From Streptosporangiaceae bacterium (lineage in GTDB: Bacteria > Actinomycetota > Actinomycetes > Streptosporangiales > Streptosporangiaceae): a stretch of DNA of 39,901 bases. Every line of letters starts with the position of its first letter. The stretch's first letter is position 1. A program made the position numbers and the translations under genes. Shown here in pieces: positions 20,601-25,187 of the stretch. The notes below the pieces were generated by a model. The model was not told the origin of the DNA. It made no database searches and saw nothing but the letters and a program-made list of their open reading frames with translations. Location: positions 1 to 39,901 of the forward strand of contig JASIBM010000422.1 of assembly GCA_030045175.1 (NCBI GenBank), in the 5' to 3' direction.

Positions 20601-21498
20601 GCGCAGCATGCACGACGCGGTGCTCCAAGCCCGGGAGCAGCGCAGAGTCGATGCCTGGCTGGCAGGCCGCGGGCTGCGCAGGGTCAACGTGCCCGGCGGC
20701 GGGAACCGCACCTTCCACGGCATCCGCGCGATGGCACAGCGCGAGCTTGAGCAGTTGTTCGGGCACGTGCCGACGCCCCTGGCGCTGCGCAGGTACCTGG
20801 TGCGAGTGCTCGAACAGGACTGGCAGCAAGAGCAGGCTGGCCGGCCGACCCGCTACGGCGAGCTGATCAGGCCAAGGCCCGGCCAGGACCGCGAGCAGGC
20901 CTGGCAGGAACACCTGAACAGGCTAGGCGGGGACGAGGATTACCAGCACGACGCGGCCTACCTGATGCTGAACATCGTGTCTTACGAGTTCGGGTTGCCG
21001 ATGACGGTGGTACATCCTGGCGGGGCCGACGACATCGGACCCGAAGGCGCGCACCGGTATGTGGTTGAGCGCAGGGGCGGGCGCTACTGGGCCACCGAAC
21101 CGGTGACGGGCACCCATCCGCCGCAACCCACCAATGTGCCGCCGGCCGACCTGACCACCCGGATCAAGGCCATGCAAGCCCAGTTCACCTGGCTCAGGAA
21201 CCGCCTGCACAACCTGCCGGGCACCCAGGCTCGCACGGACCCAGAAGCCCTTGCTGCCCTGGTCAGCACGCAGCGTTATGCCCAGCGGTTCCGCCAGATA
21301 CTAAATCAGGCCAGGCCTGGGGGGTCGGTGCAACCGGAAAGCTCCTGGCTGCAGCAGCAACTGAACGGACTCGCGCACGTGCACAGGCAGTGGGTGGCGC
21401 AGGCCCGCGGCCTTGACCAGGCAATCGCGCCGCATGAAGACGTCACCGACTGGACCATCGAAGAACTCGAAGAATGGGCGGCCAGCCTGGCCCCTTGA
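8638..21498 (+). CDS. Giant (4286-residue) WXG100-headed protein, candidate T7SS effector
   Basis: A continuous 12.9-kb frame starting six bases after eccC. Residues 1-115 form a WXG100-like helical hairpin with W64-S-G66; there is no signal peptide. A hydrophobic Ala/Gly/Val stretch (about 122-215) could enter a membrane. Residues about 235-1090 are a Pro/Thr/Ser-rich linker with three sets of tandem repeats. Residues about 1095-1410 hold a His/Cys-dyad domain (H1112, C1160) and an OTU-like domain. A helical region lies at about 1480-1960. From about 2040 to 3840 there are around six beta-rich modules of roughly 300 residues, each with a Ser/Gly-rich insert, interrupted by a coiled coil (about 2838-2955). 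Residues about 3858-4158 repeat the His/Cys plus OTU-like pair in degenerate form, followed by a helical tail. No full-length homologue is recognised. A secreted toxin, adhesin or surface machine is likely (inference); no enzymatic activity is proven. Confidence 0.85.
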   Translation: MSIDIGDSPVTDNPDNPSVPGVVLYSSNFSTSQIYTLAAEWGTLASTLQAQFSAMNSAINAMSWSGLGYDAALAAWRALVDNLLTPAISACSAVQSNLVYYAQQVDQYEAAMVQQASNEISTAAITAAVGLVLDIVAAVAGPALGAAAEVAAGLEVESGGLLVNVIKSIGGALITMPRLVSFAFNAAIGIDVAIAQNEITDAIAAKVNNQPFQGLSTTEVIVDTVTGGVLGGAGGLFHNPEPNVSDPTVLPGVVEEPPAVVPHPVDFPGADPVPIVSERPLPLSFEPSIQTPSTSLTSLGSLTLVDRPGAIDVATNPALSKPGLDLDTDGGVPPPPPAPLSRVPEVPTPNTPEESSSAVALPSAPGTVTPGTVTPGTDLAVASQSVATSQSALSAGSAAIASQSAARDLGDAGGTNLVAAEPADLGANSMVVQRTMPAQITVTDPEGETTTLAQFRALTTNDGKIIETPFPVQLEATGPPSSRVDPTGPAGTDAEPASADVAGNYTAISSELRAAFLEAQARRSAIADTADPADGLPSGTSYTGTGPDGIRLSDEPVPDRPATPAITRTTPEGNTRTLLNARPEAEPQADDTSYTGTGPDGIRLSDEPVPDRPATPAITRTTPEGNTRTLLSAQDTTIRPQADDASSPSAGTDGIVVDGASGTGRSAPQAGNAKGYDPAEYTDNITFHVQDEHGNLVAVPRATFAEPPGDGLAAPDGDNPSGLELARALLAKLGAPDRPADGSPGVAPAGADGTAGTSSGGGSRTVTGVRYEEVNLPGGLKSLRAISYSYQVRDEPALDAATVEPPPERVPFPGTGYRLGTREEATTDTATPTDTATPTDTATRTETVTPTETVTPTETVTPTETSTPTETSTRTQTITPTETSTPTDTVAADKPTSASASEGQVGQVDLAERPPSEQPAVAQAGRSPQGAERLDSLRSRQLQIDDRLSSPKGKLTPRQVTALRTEHAAVAREIDELAPATPEKPSALATPEKPGALATPDKPGALANGRASPQDSTTTQTVTHAETTASQARTPSRPAANFDVLPDIKAPVDRVHANQAPANQAPADANPASTATDAPPPVWLRGPSDSALYQQAAEAVPRAAGWTTLVAHSQAGMVADGDTPLSGPALAGRLGLRQTPSENVSPPSPGPAVRVVMVVCGAAVASDAGPSPAADTHAASGNTTTVLAPTHDAIMLPSGDVISGHWERGEDGQLEPVADGDWAVWEHGVSRSLGTASLTQALQSLGATVQRAGTPPDQPVGFYFGPTQAQRLRLPELGYRELTAAELTAAERPDSFYTALVTFAGPRLTQVLGRGATPQLVREHLISALERDLGQLGGQSRYRPLVHHLGQPDRINWLLGDLRAGGWNSQAADLLPHVAADVFGLDLYVLGAAGHASVTGDVNLGRRNTTGSGPYLLVRVGDRHLAPATALPGADPALLRRTPYAGTVSNAWAAPLGADDELAASQGASYAPAPLGSGLGNPHAVGVQANMNFYAAHFPSDAELTEWIEQVATGLRAVPNAAPSSGIFFQAPSGEPDTRAVFDELEALERTVDAFGDVGDVIALDALPVADDLVARRADPGHQPGSGIGQSLQLAFDLADQRAREVYQAVLDDAATSVPLPDVSLGSAGRLRYEMAVLIARIGAREAAMFAASAAYTEELTISLRGSPPGLAGPPGQAGAPTTPVRPTLGGVIRGLAWAAVLERLARWRVDHPADAGDHITVPRSELDSEAGAIADGWLARLLARPQQWYGERLNETLAEIDQLDALRPLLATTGTDVLARANELESSYLRAVEDATPAHDTALATATARQANSASSVAIASRAAVARALAEHSPQIELAASAPPMPATSQNLDAVLRDAYAAAQAAYENHLTNARLAPPAPAGPPPAGDATAPERFRYDNAVASATVVAGAVAQAEAVEAGQAAFAAHMVNNLNAALSDDQAHELAEYAIGRFLARGFGSILPEAQQAETAAYDDAQQRLTVFQRAPRSDLTWLIRQRNALDAAQADLPERELPPGFGEVVDGTRHFPMGDRGEFVRLGDVPLSDHDGIASLVAGTLYPDPTSADHQAAGQSVREFLRLHGSHAFSQRLLHHNGLRLNLAGGQQVAIRLNLGDLTSAFHVREVYAERLPIGQTRFAPAWEDRNQWISGTSRTVTNSRSLSATINAMTALGAAPGLPFVLTAGATITGSSSSSYTSASDNQTAARHYLNGSGRNAFFDFPDASLTVRPIGGPAGGPIGGPAGGPAQTVRFSARASFPESLAPVKDDPNLRGAFRGDTPRTLPGSNLLGVPQSDLDAAAPGDEVFDRARAVENVPAHFLIEPESYAGTDPIIDAVSERLGLGNTDADQQMRQDIARFLSEPMFMRLHNDLIGAGAVSPPLVGPDGEEVFLVATARLRTVQAVSVDEVGLRQQSQFQQSVSDGTATSGGVALTPSATVGYYFGNPSLPTGANSEVTLGLGVTGSRSETRSVSSSQGGGEFRDLIYHGNSVRYRATMRIEIRIITKRRGELAPVTANFIALLRIPQIQQPRFEEMITRAGAPPAPPLPLPNDTDDAAAPVRHPPAVMAAGAGAIMAGVSHLAGSERVLPTALNRIQHTSSGLAWTRPWTPFELARLRFDLMARLGSQGLRSNARALLQPGGVRILTYRPAREGTEVIDTSVEAIIEPGGPTASGRIDDAEFRLIPQAWLGRSGGYGLSRDFSASLTGTGNIGLGLGTAARQFSVGAGGGYQSGREAGLSAAIEQYREAAAIVRGPARSFDYNIRYRVTVRIRHELGTLGLGWGTVLKNYQRGGAENSRLRSPEPDVNEQVTGSVRLVMPEQLTLTDGERDNARGHPQAQAGAIDALAPAAEAAYTDAVNAHNQAVETARRTADEFGVAATRTGAELRNAQDALVRAQAQARTAAPADRPAAQAAVLRRAREALAARQRATDAQARLRLAREHLDRLTQSPPARLEALRPGEIRVTGESLHRSTMTYGSRRVALPDVGELLRSGGGRRVLSTDDQVIEILGGSRLSDQIERMLQNLGIRPRAYGDLPWAISTPGSLHGTMARGPDVSLTRIVQDGFTNSEAEIRLEGFVTNVEGVGQPLGIYQSSQLEGSVSVGASTSSSQSLWLSGGFNVWTRLAGAGGGNQWLLPGASMSRDLWAKGNSSSANVSQTIGHNVEGEHLRQVYVGDMIWRITAVVHHPTMIRRGAPSWATAMVRVGHGITYHGPVNAAQDPRAIVAAPAGVTSVLRRRPAAPNADPQAREVPTLPATRLNDQPVPLLPVLPPHAITERLYPDQAGLAEGMSAGEASPVLDMVRDLISAQAPELLDAHWFSDGAYLQADIPANLQRHLSLTSLQPLTDSMLGPGLALHTDRPVPLGNMRTQIRLRAERDPGNRGYRFLERVDNLHVNRFSYGSSSVERSASGSSSTSLSLPWGAREYPGNVVPQLANAQLNPGAGTSKSGSAATSRRIVTGERDMMDVAGANRYGGPMRITAEITRTFRPSPIASSIFLNAPSQLAGLRQGTGEQRAPVPARRSRTTTVWERVVVPAPVLVNEILPAVPPGAVAVEEVAPGQGLPGDVALPVTAEQLRSRDVVPIGVDQAKTRIVADEALARLAGGTRNGLPTSGQRSAAVRRLTDHGTQSRDAMQILLSPQTLLRQLQHMLTADGMDMPTLIRGDGPLLSHTQGTMNMQVRLVNPHVLGSFDGTLETATVTITDLGQSGATGYGRSVDIAPTARGNVGAQQVTGFVDIALSTSSSRSSFARFKQMPRAESSTRRAPWTRVSADAIVTVTMTAHNTSDLGKVWNVPGRQPREVRVAFHVRNLFELAVSPEASLALNLQSPHGMPVPSGVYFPGRQFGGPGPAPAPELVRQSAGAAYGLHHLENVLAVQAEAVPGGMFRVAGADITAAELAQRIAPYLAAMQPDDPVVLVGSNTASAPAGTQTHIEALAEALGPASEHVLIGSDGELVITPDHSALADRWVYYNPRSADSFEQQVEIQGADGLGRSMHDAVLQAREQRRVDAWLAGRGLRRVNVPGGGNRTFHGIRAMAQRELEQLFGHVPTPLALRRYLVRVLEQDWQQEQAGRPTRYGELIRPRPGQDREQAWQEHLNRLGGDEDYQHDAAYLMLNIVSYEFGLPMTVVHPGGADDIGPEGAHRYVVERRGGRYWATEPVTGTHPPQPTNVPPADLTTRIKAMQAQFTWLRNRLHNLPGTQARTDPEALAALVSTQRYAQRFRQILNQARPGGSVQPESSWLQQQLNGLAHVHRQWVAQARGLDQAIAPHEDVTDWTIEELEEWAASLAP
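10258..10530 (+). repeat. Two identical 39-residue repeats in the giant gene
   Basis: Bases 10258-10374 and 10414-10530 encode the same 39 residues (541-579 and 593-631), beginning SYTGTGPDGI and ending TPEGNTRTLL, with a 156-base period. The peptides are identical while the DNA differs at some synonymous positions, so the duplication is not brand new. It lies in the disordered linker. Confidence 0.9.
11116..11307 (+). repeat. PTET/PTDT tandem repeats in the giant gene
   Basis: In-frame short repeats encode TDTATP, TETVTP and TETSTP units (residues about 827-890). The DNA shows an 18-base unit around ACCGAGACAGTCACCCCG. Thr/Pro-rich runs like this are typical of stalks and of targets for O-mannosylation in actinobacteria (inference). 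The region is prone to slippage and length variation. Confidence 0.9.
11575..11655 (+). repeat. Three 27-base repeats (ATPEKPxAL) in the giant gene
   Basis: Three near-identical 27-base units encode ATPEKPSAL, ATPEKPGAL and ATPDKPGAL in the same disordered linker. Confidence 0.9.
11935..12960 (+). other. Internal module copy 1: His/Cys (CPD-like) plus OTU-like domains
   Basis: Residues about 1100-1441 of the giant protein. The first part shows a strand ending in A-H1112-S, a G-x-L-x-x-x-x-L-A helix, a strand ending in V-V-C1160-G, and then a strand and loop of the form VLAPTHDAIMLPSGDV. The 48-residue His-to-Cys spacing and strand order resemble the C80 cysteine protease domain of MARTX and clostridial glucosylating toxins. 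The second part runs from D1294-S-F-Y through REHLISALERDL, to VAADVFGLDLYVL and then RHLAPA, an OTU-like order in which the nucleophile Cys is absent. Assigned by eye; the fold needs a structure prediction. Confidence 0.4.
20200..21120 (+). other. Internal module copy 2: degenerate His/Cys plus OTU-like domains
   Basis: Residues about 3855-4161 repeat the layout of copy 1. There is a strand LAVQ3873AEAV, a helix TAAELAQRIAPYL, a strand VVLVGS3916NTAS, then HVLIGSDGELV, followed by GGGNRTFHGI, LRRYLVRVLEQDW, an Ala-rich helix, YEFGLPMTVV and RYVVERRGGRYWA. The positions of His and Cys are Gln and Ser, and the OTU-like Cys position is Arg or Thr, so this copy should be catalytically dead. Confidence 0.4.
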
Positions 21499-21502
21499 TC
21501 TC

Positions 21503-22156
21503 CTAGGCGACGGCCGGCTTGCCGGCGGAGGTCGCGTAGCCGAGGTCAATCGCCTTGCGGGTCAGCTCGGCCTTGTTGCCCGCGTTGAGCTTGGACCTGA
21601 TCCGCTTGACGTAGGTGTTGACCGTCATCTCGGTGAGCCCGAGCCGGCGGGCGATCTGCCGGTGCGTGCAGCCGTCGGCGACGAGGCGCAACGTCTCGAT
21701 CTCCCTGCGGCTGAGCGTCGTCGTCTCGCCGAACCGGCGCCTGCGCAGCTCCGCCGAGGCGAGCTCGGCCAGGTCGGCGGCGAGGTACAGCGCGCCGCGT
21801 GCCGCGGCCGTGACCGCGACCAGGAATTCCGCGTCGCTGGTATGCCTGGTCACCACGGCGCCCGCACCCGACCTGAGCGTGGCGAGCACATCCGCCGAGC
21901 CGCCTGAGCCCGCGAGCACGACCACGGCCATGCGCTCGGCCAGCGACGCGATCACGCCGAGGGGGTCGCTGTCCGCGCAGCTAGCCTGGTCCAAGATCAC
22001 CAGGTCGGGCGGCACGCTCAGCCGGCCGAGGTCGGCCACCGCCGGGAACGACGCGACTACCCGCAGGCCCGGATCCTGGCTGAGCACGTGCTCGATGCCA
22101 ACCCTGGTCAGGTGGCAGTCCTCGATGATGGCTATCGCGGTCATGCCGACCAGCAT
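21503..22156 (-). CDS. LuxR/NarL-family response regulator with atypical receiver domain
   Basis: 217 residues. The N-terminal receiver-like domain has the acidic pair E12-D13 and the phosphoacceptor-position D56 (LVILD). The conserved Thr/Ser is Ala (VVVLAGSG) and the conserved Lys is missing (GAGAVVTRHT). The C-terminal domain (about 150-212) is a clear LuxR-type helix-turn-helix (LSRREIETLRLVADGCTHRQIA, then TVNTYVKRIRSKL). I prefer the ATG at 22156, with GGGGA 11 bases upstream, over a TTG three codons earlier. It sits 24 bases after the large LuxR gene on the same strand, so the two are probably co-transcribed. Its stop lies 4 bases from the convergent end of the giant gene. It probably controls one or both T7SS operons (inference from position). 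No sensor kinase is nearby. Confidence 0.85.
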   Translation of the reverse strand: MLVGMTAIAIIEDCHLTRVGIEHVLSQDPGLRVVASFPAVADLGRLSVPPDLVILDQASCADSDPLGVIASLAERMAVVVLAGSGGSADVLATLRSGAGAVVTRHTSDAEFLVAVTAAARGALYLAADLAELASAELRRRRFGETTTLSRREIETLRLVADGCTHRQIARRLGLTEMTVNTYVKRIRSKLNAGNKAELTRKAIDLGYATSAGKPAVA

Positions 22157-22180
22157 CGCGGTCAAGGTCCCCGTTAGGTA

Positions 22181-25012
22181 TCACTCACCTGGGTTATCTG
22201 ACCCGCGGCCGCGGCGGGCCACCTCGCTGGCGACCGCTACCCGGGAGCGGGCGCCCAGCTTGCTCAGGATCCGCGACACGTGTACCTGGACCGTGTACCT
22301 GGACAAGAACAGCTTGGCGCCGATCTCGGGATTGGACAGGCCCGCGGCTACCAGATGGGCGACCTTGAGCTCGGTCGGCGTAAGCGCCGCCCACCCGGTA
22401 GCCGGCCGCCGCGCCCCTGGCCGACCGCGCCGGATCCCGTACCTGCGCAGCCGGGCGTCCGCTCGCACCAGGTCCCAGTCAGCACCCAGGCTGACGTACA
22501 CCTTCGCCGCCTCCGCCAGCGCCGACCTGGCCGCGGCCGGGTTGCCGCACGCGGCGTGCACCACGGCCAGGTCCTCGAGCGACTGACCGAGGTCAAGCGG
22601 TCGTGACACCGACCGGTAATAGCCGACCGCCACCCCGAGCACGGCCGGATCACCATCTACGAGGCCGCGGCACCGCTGCGCGATGGCGCCCGCCAGGCGC
22701 AACCGCTCGTGCAAGGCGGCCTGCTGCTCGCTGCTGACCGTGGCGGCCAGCGCCGCCTGCCTGTCGCCGACCGCGAGCGCGCACCTGACCAGGTCAGGAA
22801 GCCACGGAACGAGCTCGCCGTTGTCCTCGCGGCCAGCCGACGTCGCTGACCAGAATGCCACGGCCTCGGCGAGCCGCCCCTCCCGCTCGGCGAACGTGGC
22901 ATGAGCGGCGTTGGCGGTGCCACCGTAGATGCGATTGTGCCCGGCCAGCGCGGGCAACGACGCGGCCGCGGCCCGCAGGTGCGGGCCGACCCTGTCCCGC
23001 TCATCACGATGCGACGCGATCAGGGCGGCGATGCCATGGCAGTAGGTCAGCAGCGCAGCCTCGATGTCAGTGCCAGGATCGAATACGGCCTCGAGCTCGG
23101 CCAGGGCATCGTCCCAGCGGCCGACGTCGAACAGGTACATGGCGGCGGACGTCCGGATCGCGCCGCCACGGGTCGTGCCAGTCCGCTCGGCGAGCGTGAG
23201 CAGCTCGCGGCATTCGGCGATGGCGTCACGATCCAGGTCGGCCAGGGTGACGAACTCGTTGGTGAGCAGGATCAGCCGGAGGTCGGCGGTGGCCGGCGCG
23301 TCGCCGATCACCGCCAGCGCCCGGGTGACGATATCCAGGGCGCCGGCGTCGTCGCCGGCCACCAGCCGGATCATCGACCGGACGTGCAGCGCGTAGCCGC
23401 CAGCGAACCAGTCATCGGCTCGCTCCGCGGCGTCGAGCGCCGCAGCGGCGGCTAGCTCCGCCTCGGCGAATCGGCTCGCGTTCAGCAGCACCATGGCCCG
23501 CATCGACGCGAGCCGCGCGACCCATGCGGCCCCGGCGTCGGGCGGCACCGCGTCGATCACCGCAAGCGCCTCATCCGGCTTGTTCTCCCGTAGCAAGGCA
23601 TAACAGAGCGTCCACGCGGTCTTGGCCCGCCGCTCCGGGTCGCTGGTCCTGGCGATCAGCCGACGTGCCGTCTGCTCGGCCTGGTCATACCGGCCAAGCA
23701 TGAACAACGTGGCGGCCAGGTGCTCATCGAGCATCTCGGTGCGCTCGGGGCCGGCCGCAGTGCTCGCCACCCTGGCCAGCAGCTCCGCGGCGCTGCGCGG
23801 TGCCCGGTGCGTCAGCTCGGCCCCGTGGCCAGCGAGCCAGTCGACCGCCCAGTGCTCGACCTCACCAGCGACGGCGAGCAACTGCGCGGCCACCCGCTCG
23901 GCAGCCGCGCCGGCCGATGCGAGCTGCCGCGCCGCGTCGCGGTGCAGCTCAGCGCGCAGCCCGGCCGGCATCGCCCCGGCCAGCGCCTGCTGGATCAGCC
24001 CGTGCCTGAAGGTCAGGTCGAGCCCGGACTCCACCAGCACTCCCGCGGCGATCGCCTCGCCTAGCGGCCCTGCCAGGTCGCGCGCCTCGCGACCGCCGAC
24101 CAGGGCCAGATCCCGCACCGAGAACCGCGACCCAAGCAAAGCGGCCATTCGCAGCATGTCAAGGGCTGGCGCTGACACGAACCCGAGCCGGTCCTCGATG
24201 GCGGCCGCCAGCGACACCGGAGCCGCGTCAGCCTCCCCTGTCATCTCCGCCACGCCACCGCTCAGCCGCACCCGGTCCTCACGCAGCAGCGCGTCAGTCA
24301 GCTCACGCACGTAGAGCGGATTCCCGCCCGCGCGATCGGCCTGCGCCAGTAGCACCGGACCTGGGCTGCCGCCCACCAGGCTGCCCACCAGCGTGGCTAC
24401 CTCATCCGCGGCCAGCGGCCGCAGCGACATGACCAGGCCACCCCGGTCCGCGGCGGCGCGCCTGGCTACCTGGAGTCCTGGCGTCCTTGGCGCAGGCCGG
24501 CCAAACCCGAGCACGAGCAGCGGCACCTGACCGACGCCCGCCGTCAGCCGGTACCACACCGACACGCTCGCCTCGTCCGCCCACTGCAGGTCATCGATCG
24601 CCAGCACGACAGGCCTGGTGACGCACAACTGATCGACATAGCCAAGCAACCGCTCCGCCGCCGCGGCAACGCCATCGCCGACGGCCATGAACGCGCGGAG
24701 CCCGTCGCCGCGCAGCAGCGCGACGATCTCGGCTGCCGGGCCGTCGGCCGCGCGGCCATCAAGACCGAGGCAGTCAAGCATCACGCCGAGCGGGAACAGG
24801 CCGCGCAGCTGGTCAGCCGCGCCAGCGAAGACCGAGCAGCCAAGGTCCTTCGCCGTTGACAGCACCTGAGCGAGCAGCGCCGACTTGCCGATACCCGGCT
24901 CGCCCTCGACCCAGGCGACGCCACCTCGCCCATCCGCCAGGGCCGTGACCATCATCCGCAGCACGCCAAGCTCGCCGCGGCGGCCGACGAAAACCTGCCC
25001 GCTCTCGCCCAC
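22181..25012 (-). CDS. Large ATP-binding LuxR-family regulator (LAL/MalT-like)
   Basis: 943 residues from a GTG with AGGG eight bases upstream; the frame stays open further upstream but that part lacks family features and runs into eccD. The N-terminal AAA-type domain begins VFVGRRGEL and has Walker A GEPGIGKS (37-44) and Walker B VVLAIDDLQWAD (about 135-146). A long helical TPR-like middle (about 380-850) follows. A C-terminal LuxR helix-turn-helix (about 868-930) contains LTPTELKVAHLVAAGLSNPEIGAKLFLS. LAL proteins are pathway-specific activators. It diverges from eccD across 175 bases containing an inverted repeat and is followed by a response regulator gene. Position suggests control of the T7SS locus; the ligand is unknown. 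Confidence 0.9.
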   Translation of the reverse strand: MGESGQVFVGRRGELGVLRMMVTALADGRGGVAWVEGEPGIGKSALLAQVLSTAKDLGCSVFAGAADQLRGLFPLGVMLDCLGLDGRAADGPAAEIVALLRGDGLRAFMAVGDGVAAAAERLLGYVDQLCVTRPVVLAIDDLQWADEASVSVWYRLTAGVGQVPLLVLGFGRPAPRTPGLQVARRAAADRGGLVMSLRPLAADEVATLVGSLVGGSPGPVLLAQADRAGGNPLYVRELTDALLREDRVRLSGGVAEMTGEADAAPVSLAAAIEDRLGFVSAPALDMLRMAALLGSRFSVRDLALVGGREARDLAGPLGEAIAAGVLVESGLDLTFRHGLIQQALAGAMPAGLRAELHRDAARQLASAGAAAERVAAQLLAVAGEVEHWAVDWLAGHGAELTHRAPRSAAELLARVASTAAGPERTEMLDEHLAATLFMLGRYDQAEQTARRLIARTSDPERRAKTAWTLCYALLRENKPDEALAVIDAVPPDAGAAWVARLASMRAMVLLNASRFAEAELAAAAALDAAERADDWFAGGYALHVRSMIRLVAGDDAGALDIVTRALAVIGDAPATADLRLILLTNEFVTLADLDRDAIAECRELLTLAERTGTTRGGAIRTSAAMYLFDVGRWDDALAELEAVFDPGTDIEAALLTYCHGIAALIASHRDERDRVGPHLRAAAASLPALAGHNRIYGGTANAAHATFAEREGRLAEAVAFWSATSAGREDNGELVPWLPDLVRCALAVGDRQAALAATVSSEQQAALHERLRLAGAIAQRCRGLVDGDPAVLGVAVGYYRSVSRPLDLGQSLEDLAVVHAACGNPAAARSALAEAAKVYVSLGADWDLVRADARLRRYGIRRGRPGARRPATGWAALTPTELKVAHLVAAGLSNPEIGAKLFLSRYTVQVHVSRILSKLGARSRVAVASEVARRGRGSDNPGE

Positions 25013-25081
25013 GATATTGACCCTAAACCTGGCGATCCGATGTAGCCCAAAACTGAGCCAGGATGTCCCCGAATGGGTACT

Positions 25082-25107
25082 GCCCGCCAAGTGGGATCTT
25101 GGTGGGC
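25082..25107. promoter_or_regulatory. Inverted repeat between LAL regulator and eccD
   Basis: GCCCGCCAAG (25082-25091) and CTTGGTGGGC (25098-25107) match at 9 of 10 positions across a 6-base spacer. It is central in the 175-base divergent intergenic region, a natural operator position for the LuxR-type regulator encoded to its left, or for the response regulator. The rest of this gap shows only the ribosome sites of the two genes. Confidence 0.45.
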
Positions 25108-25187
25108 GCTGCCGGGATGGCCGAAGGTGAGCATGGACAAATGGCGAGCCGAGCGGGACAGCACAGGAAACGTGACGGAGTGCCGGA

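Noticed and set aside
18925..20913. 662-codon minus-strand open frame opposite the giant gene
   Set aside because: Arg/Ala/His-rich, no motif and no ribosome site; explained by GC bias opposite a real gene. Similar antisense frames at 6976-7938, 25023-26507 and 28096-29616 were rejected for the same reason.
8638..21498. RTX-type calcium-binding nonapeptides in the giant protein
   Set aside because: Gly-rich stretches exist (for example IGGPAGGP at about 15322-15370), but no GGxGxD repeats were seen.
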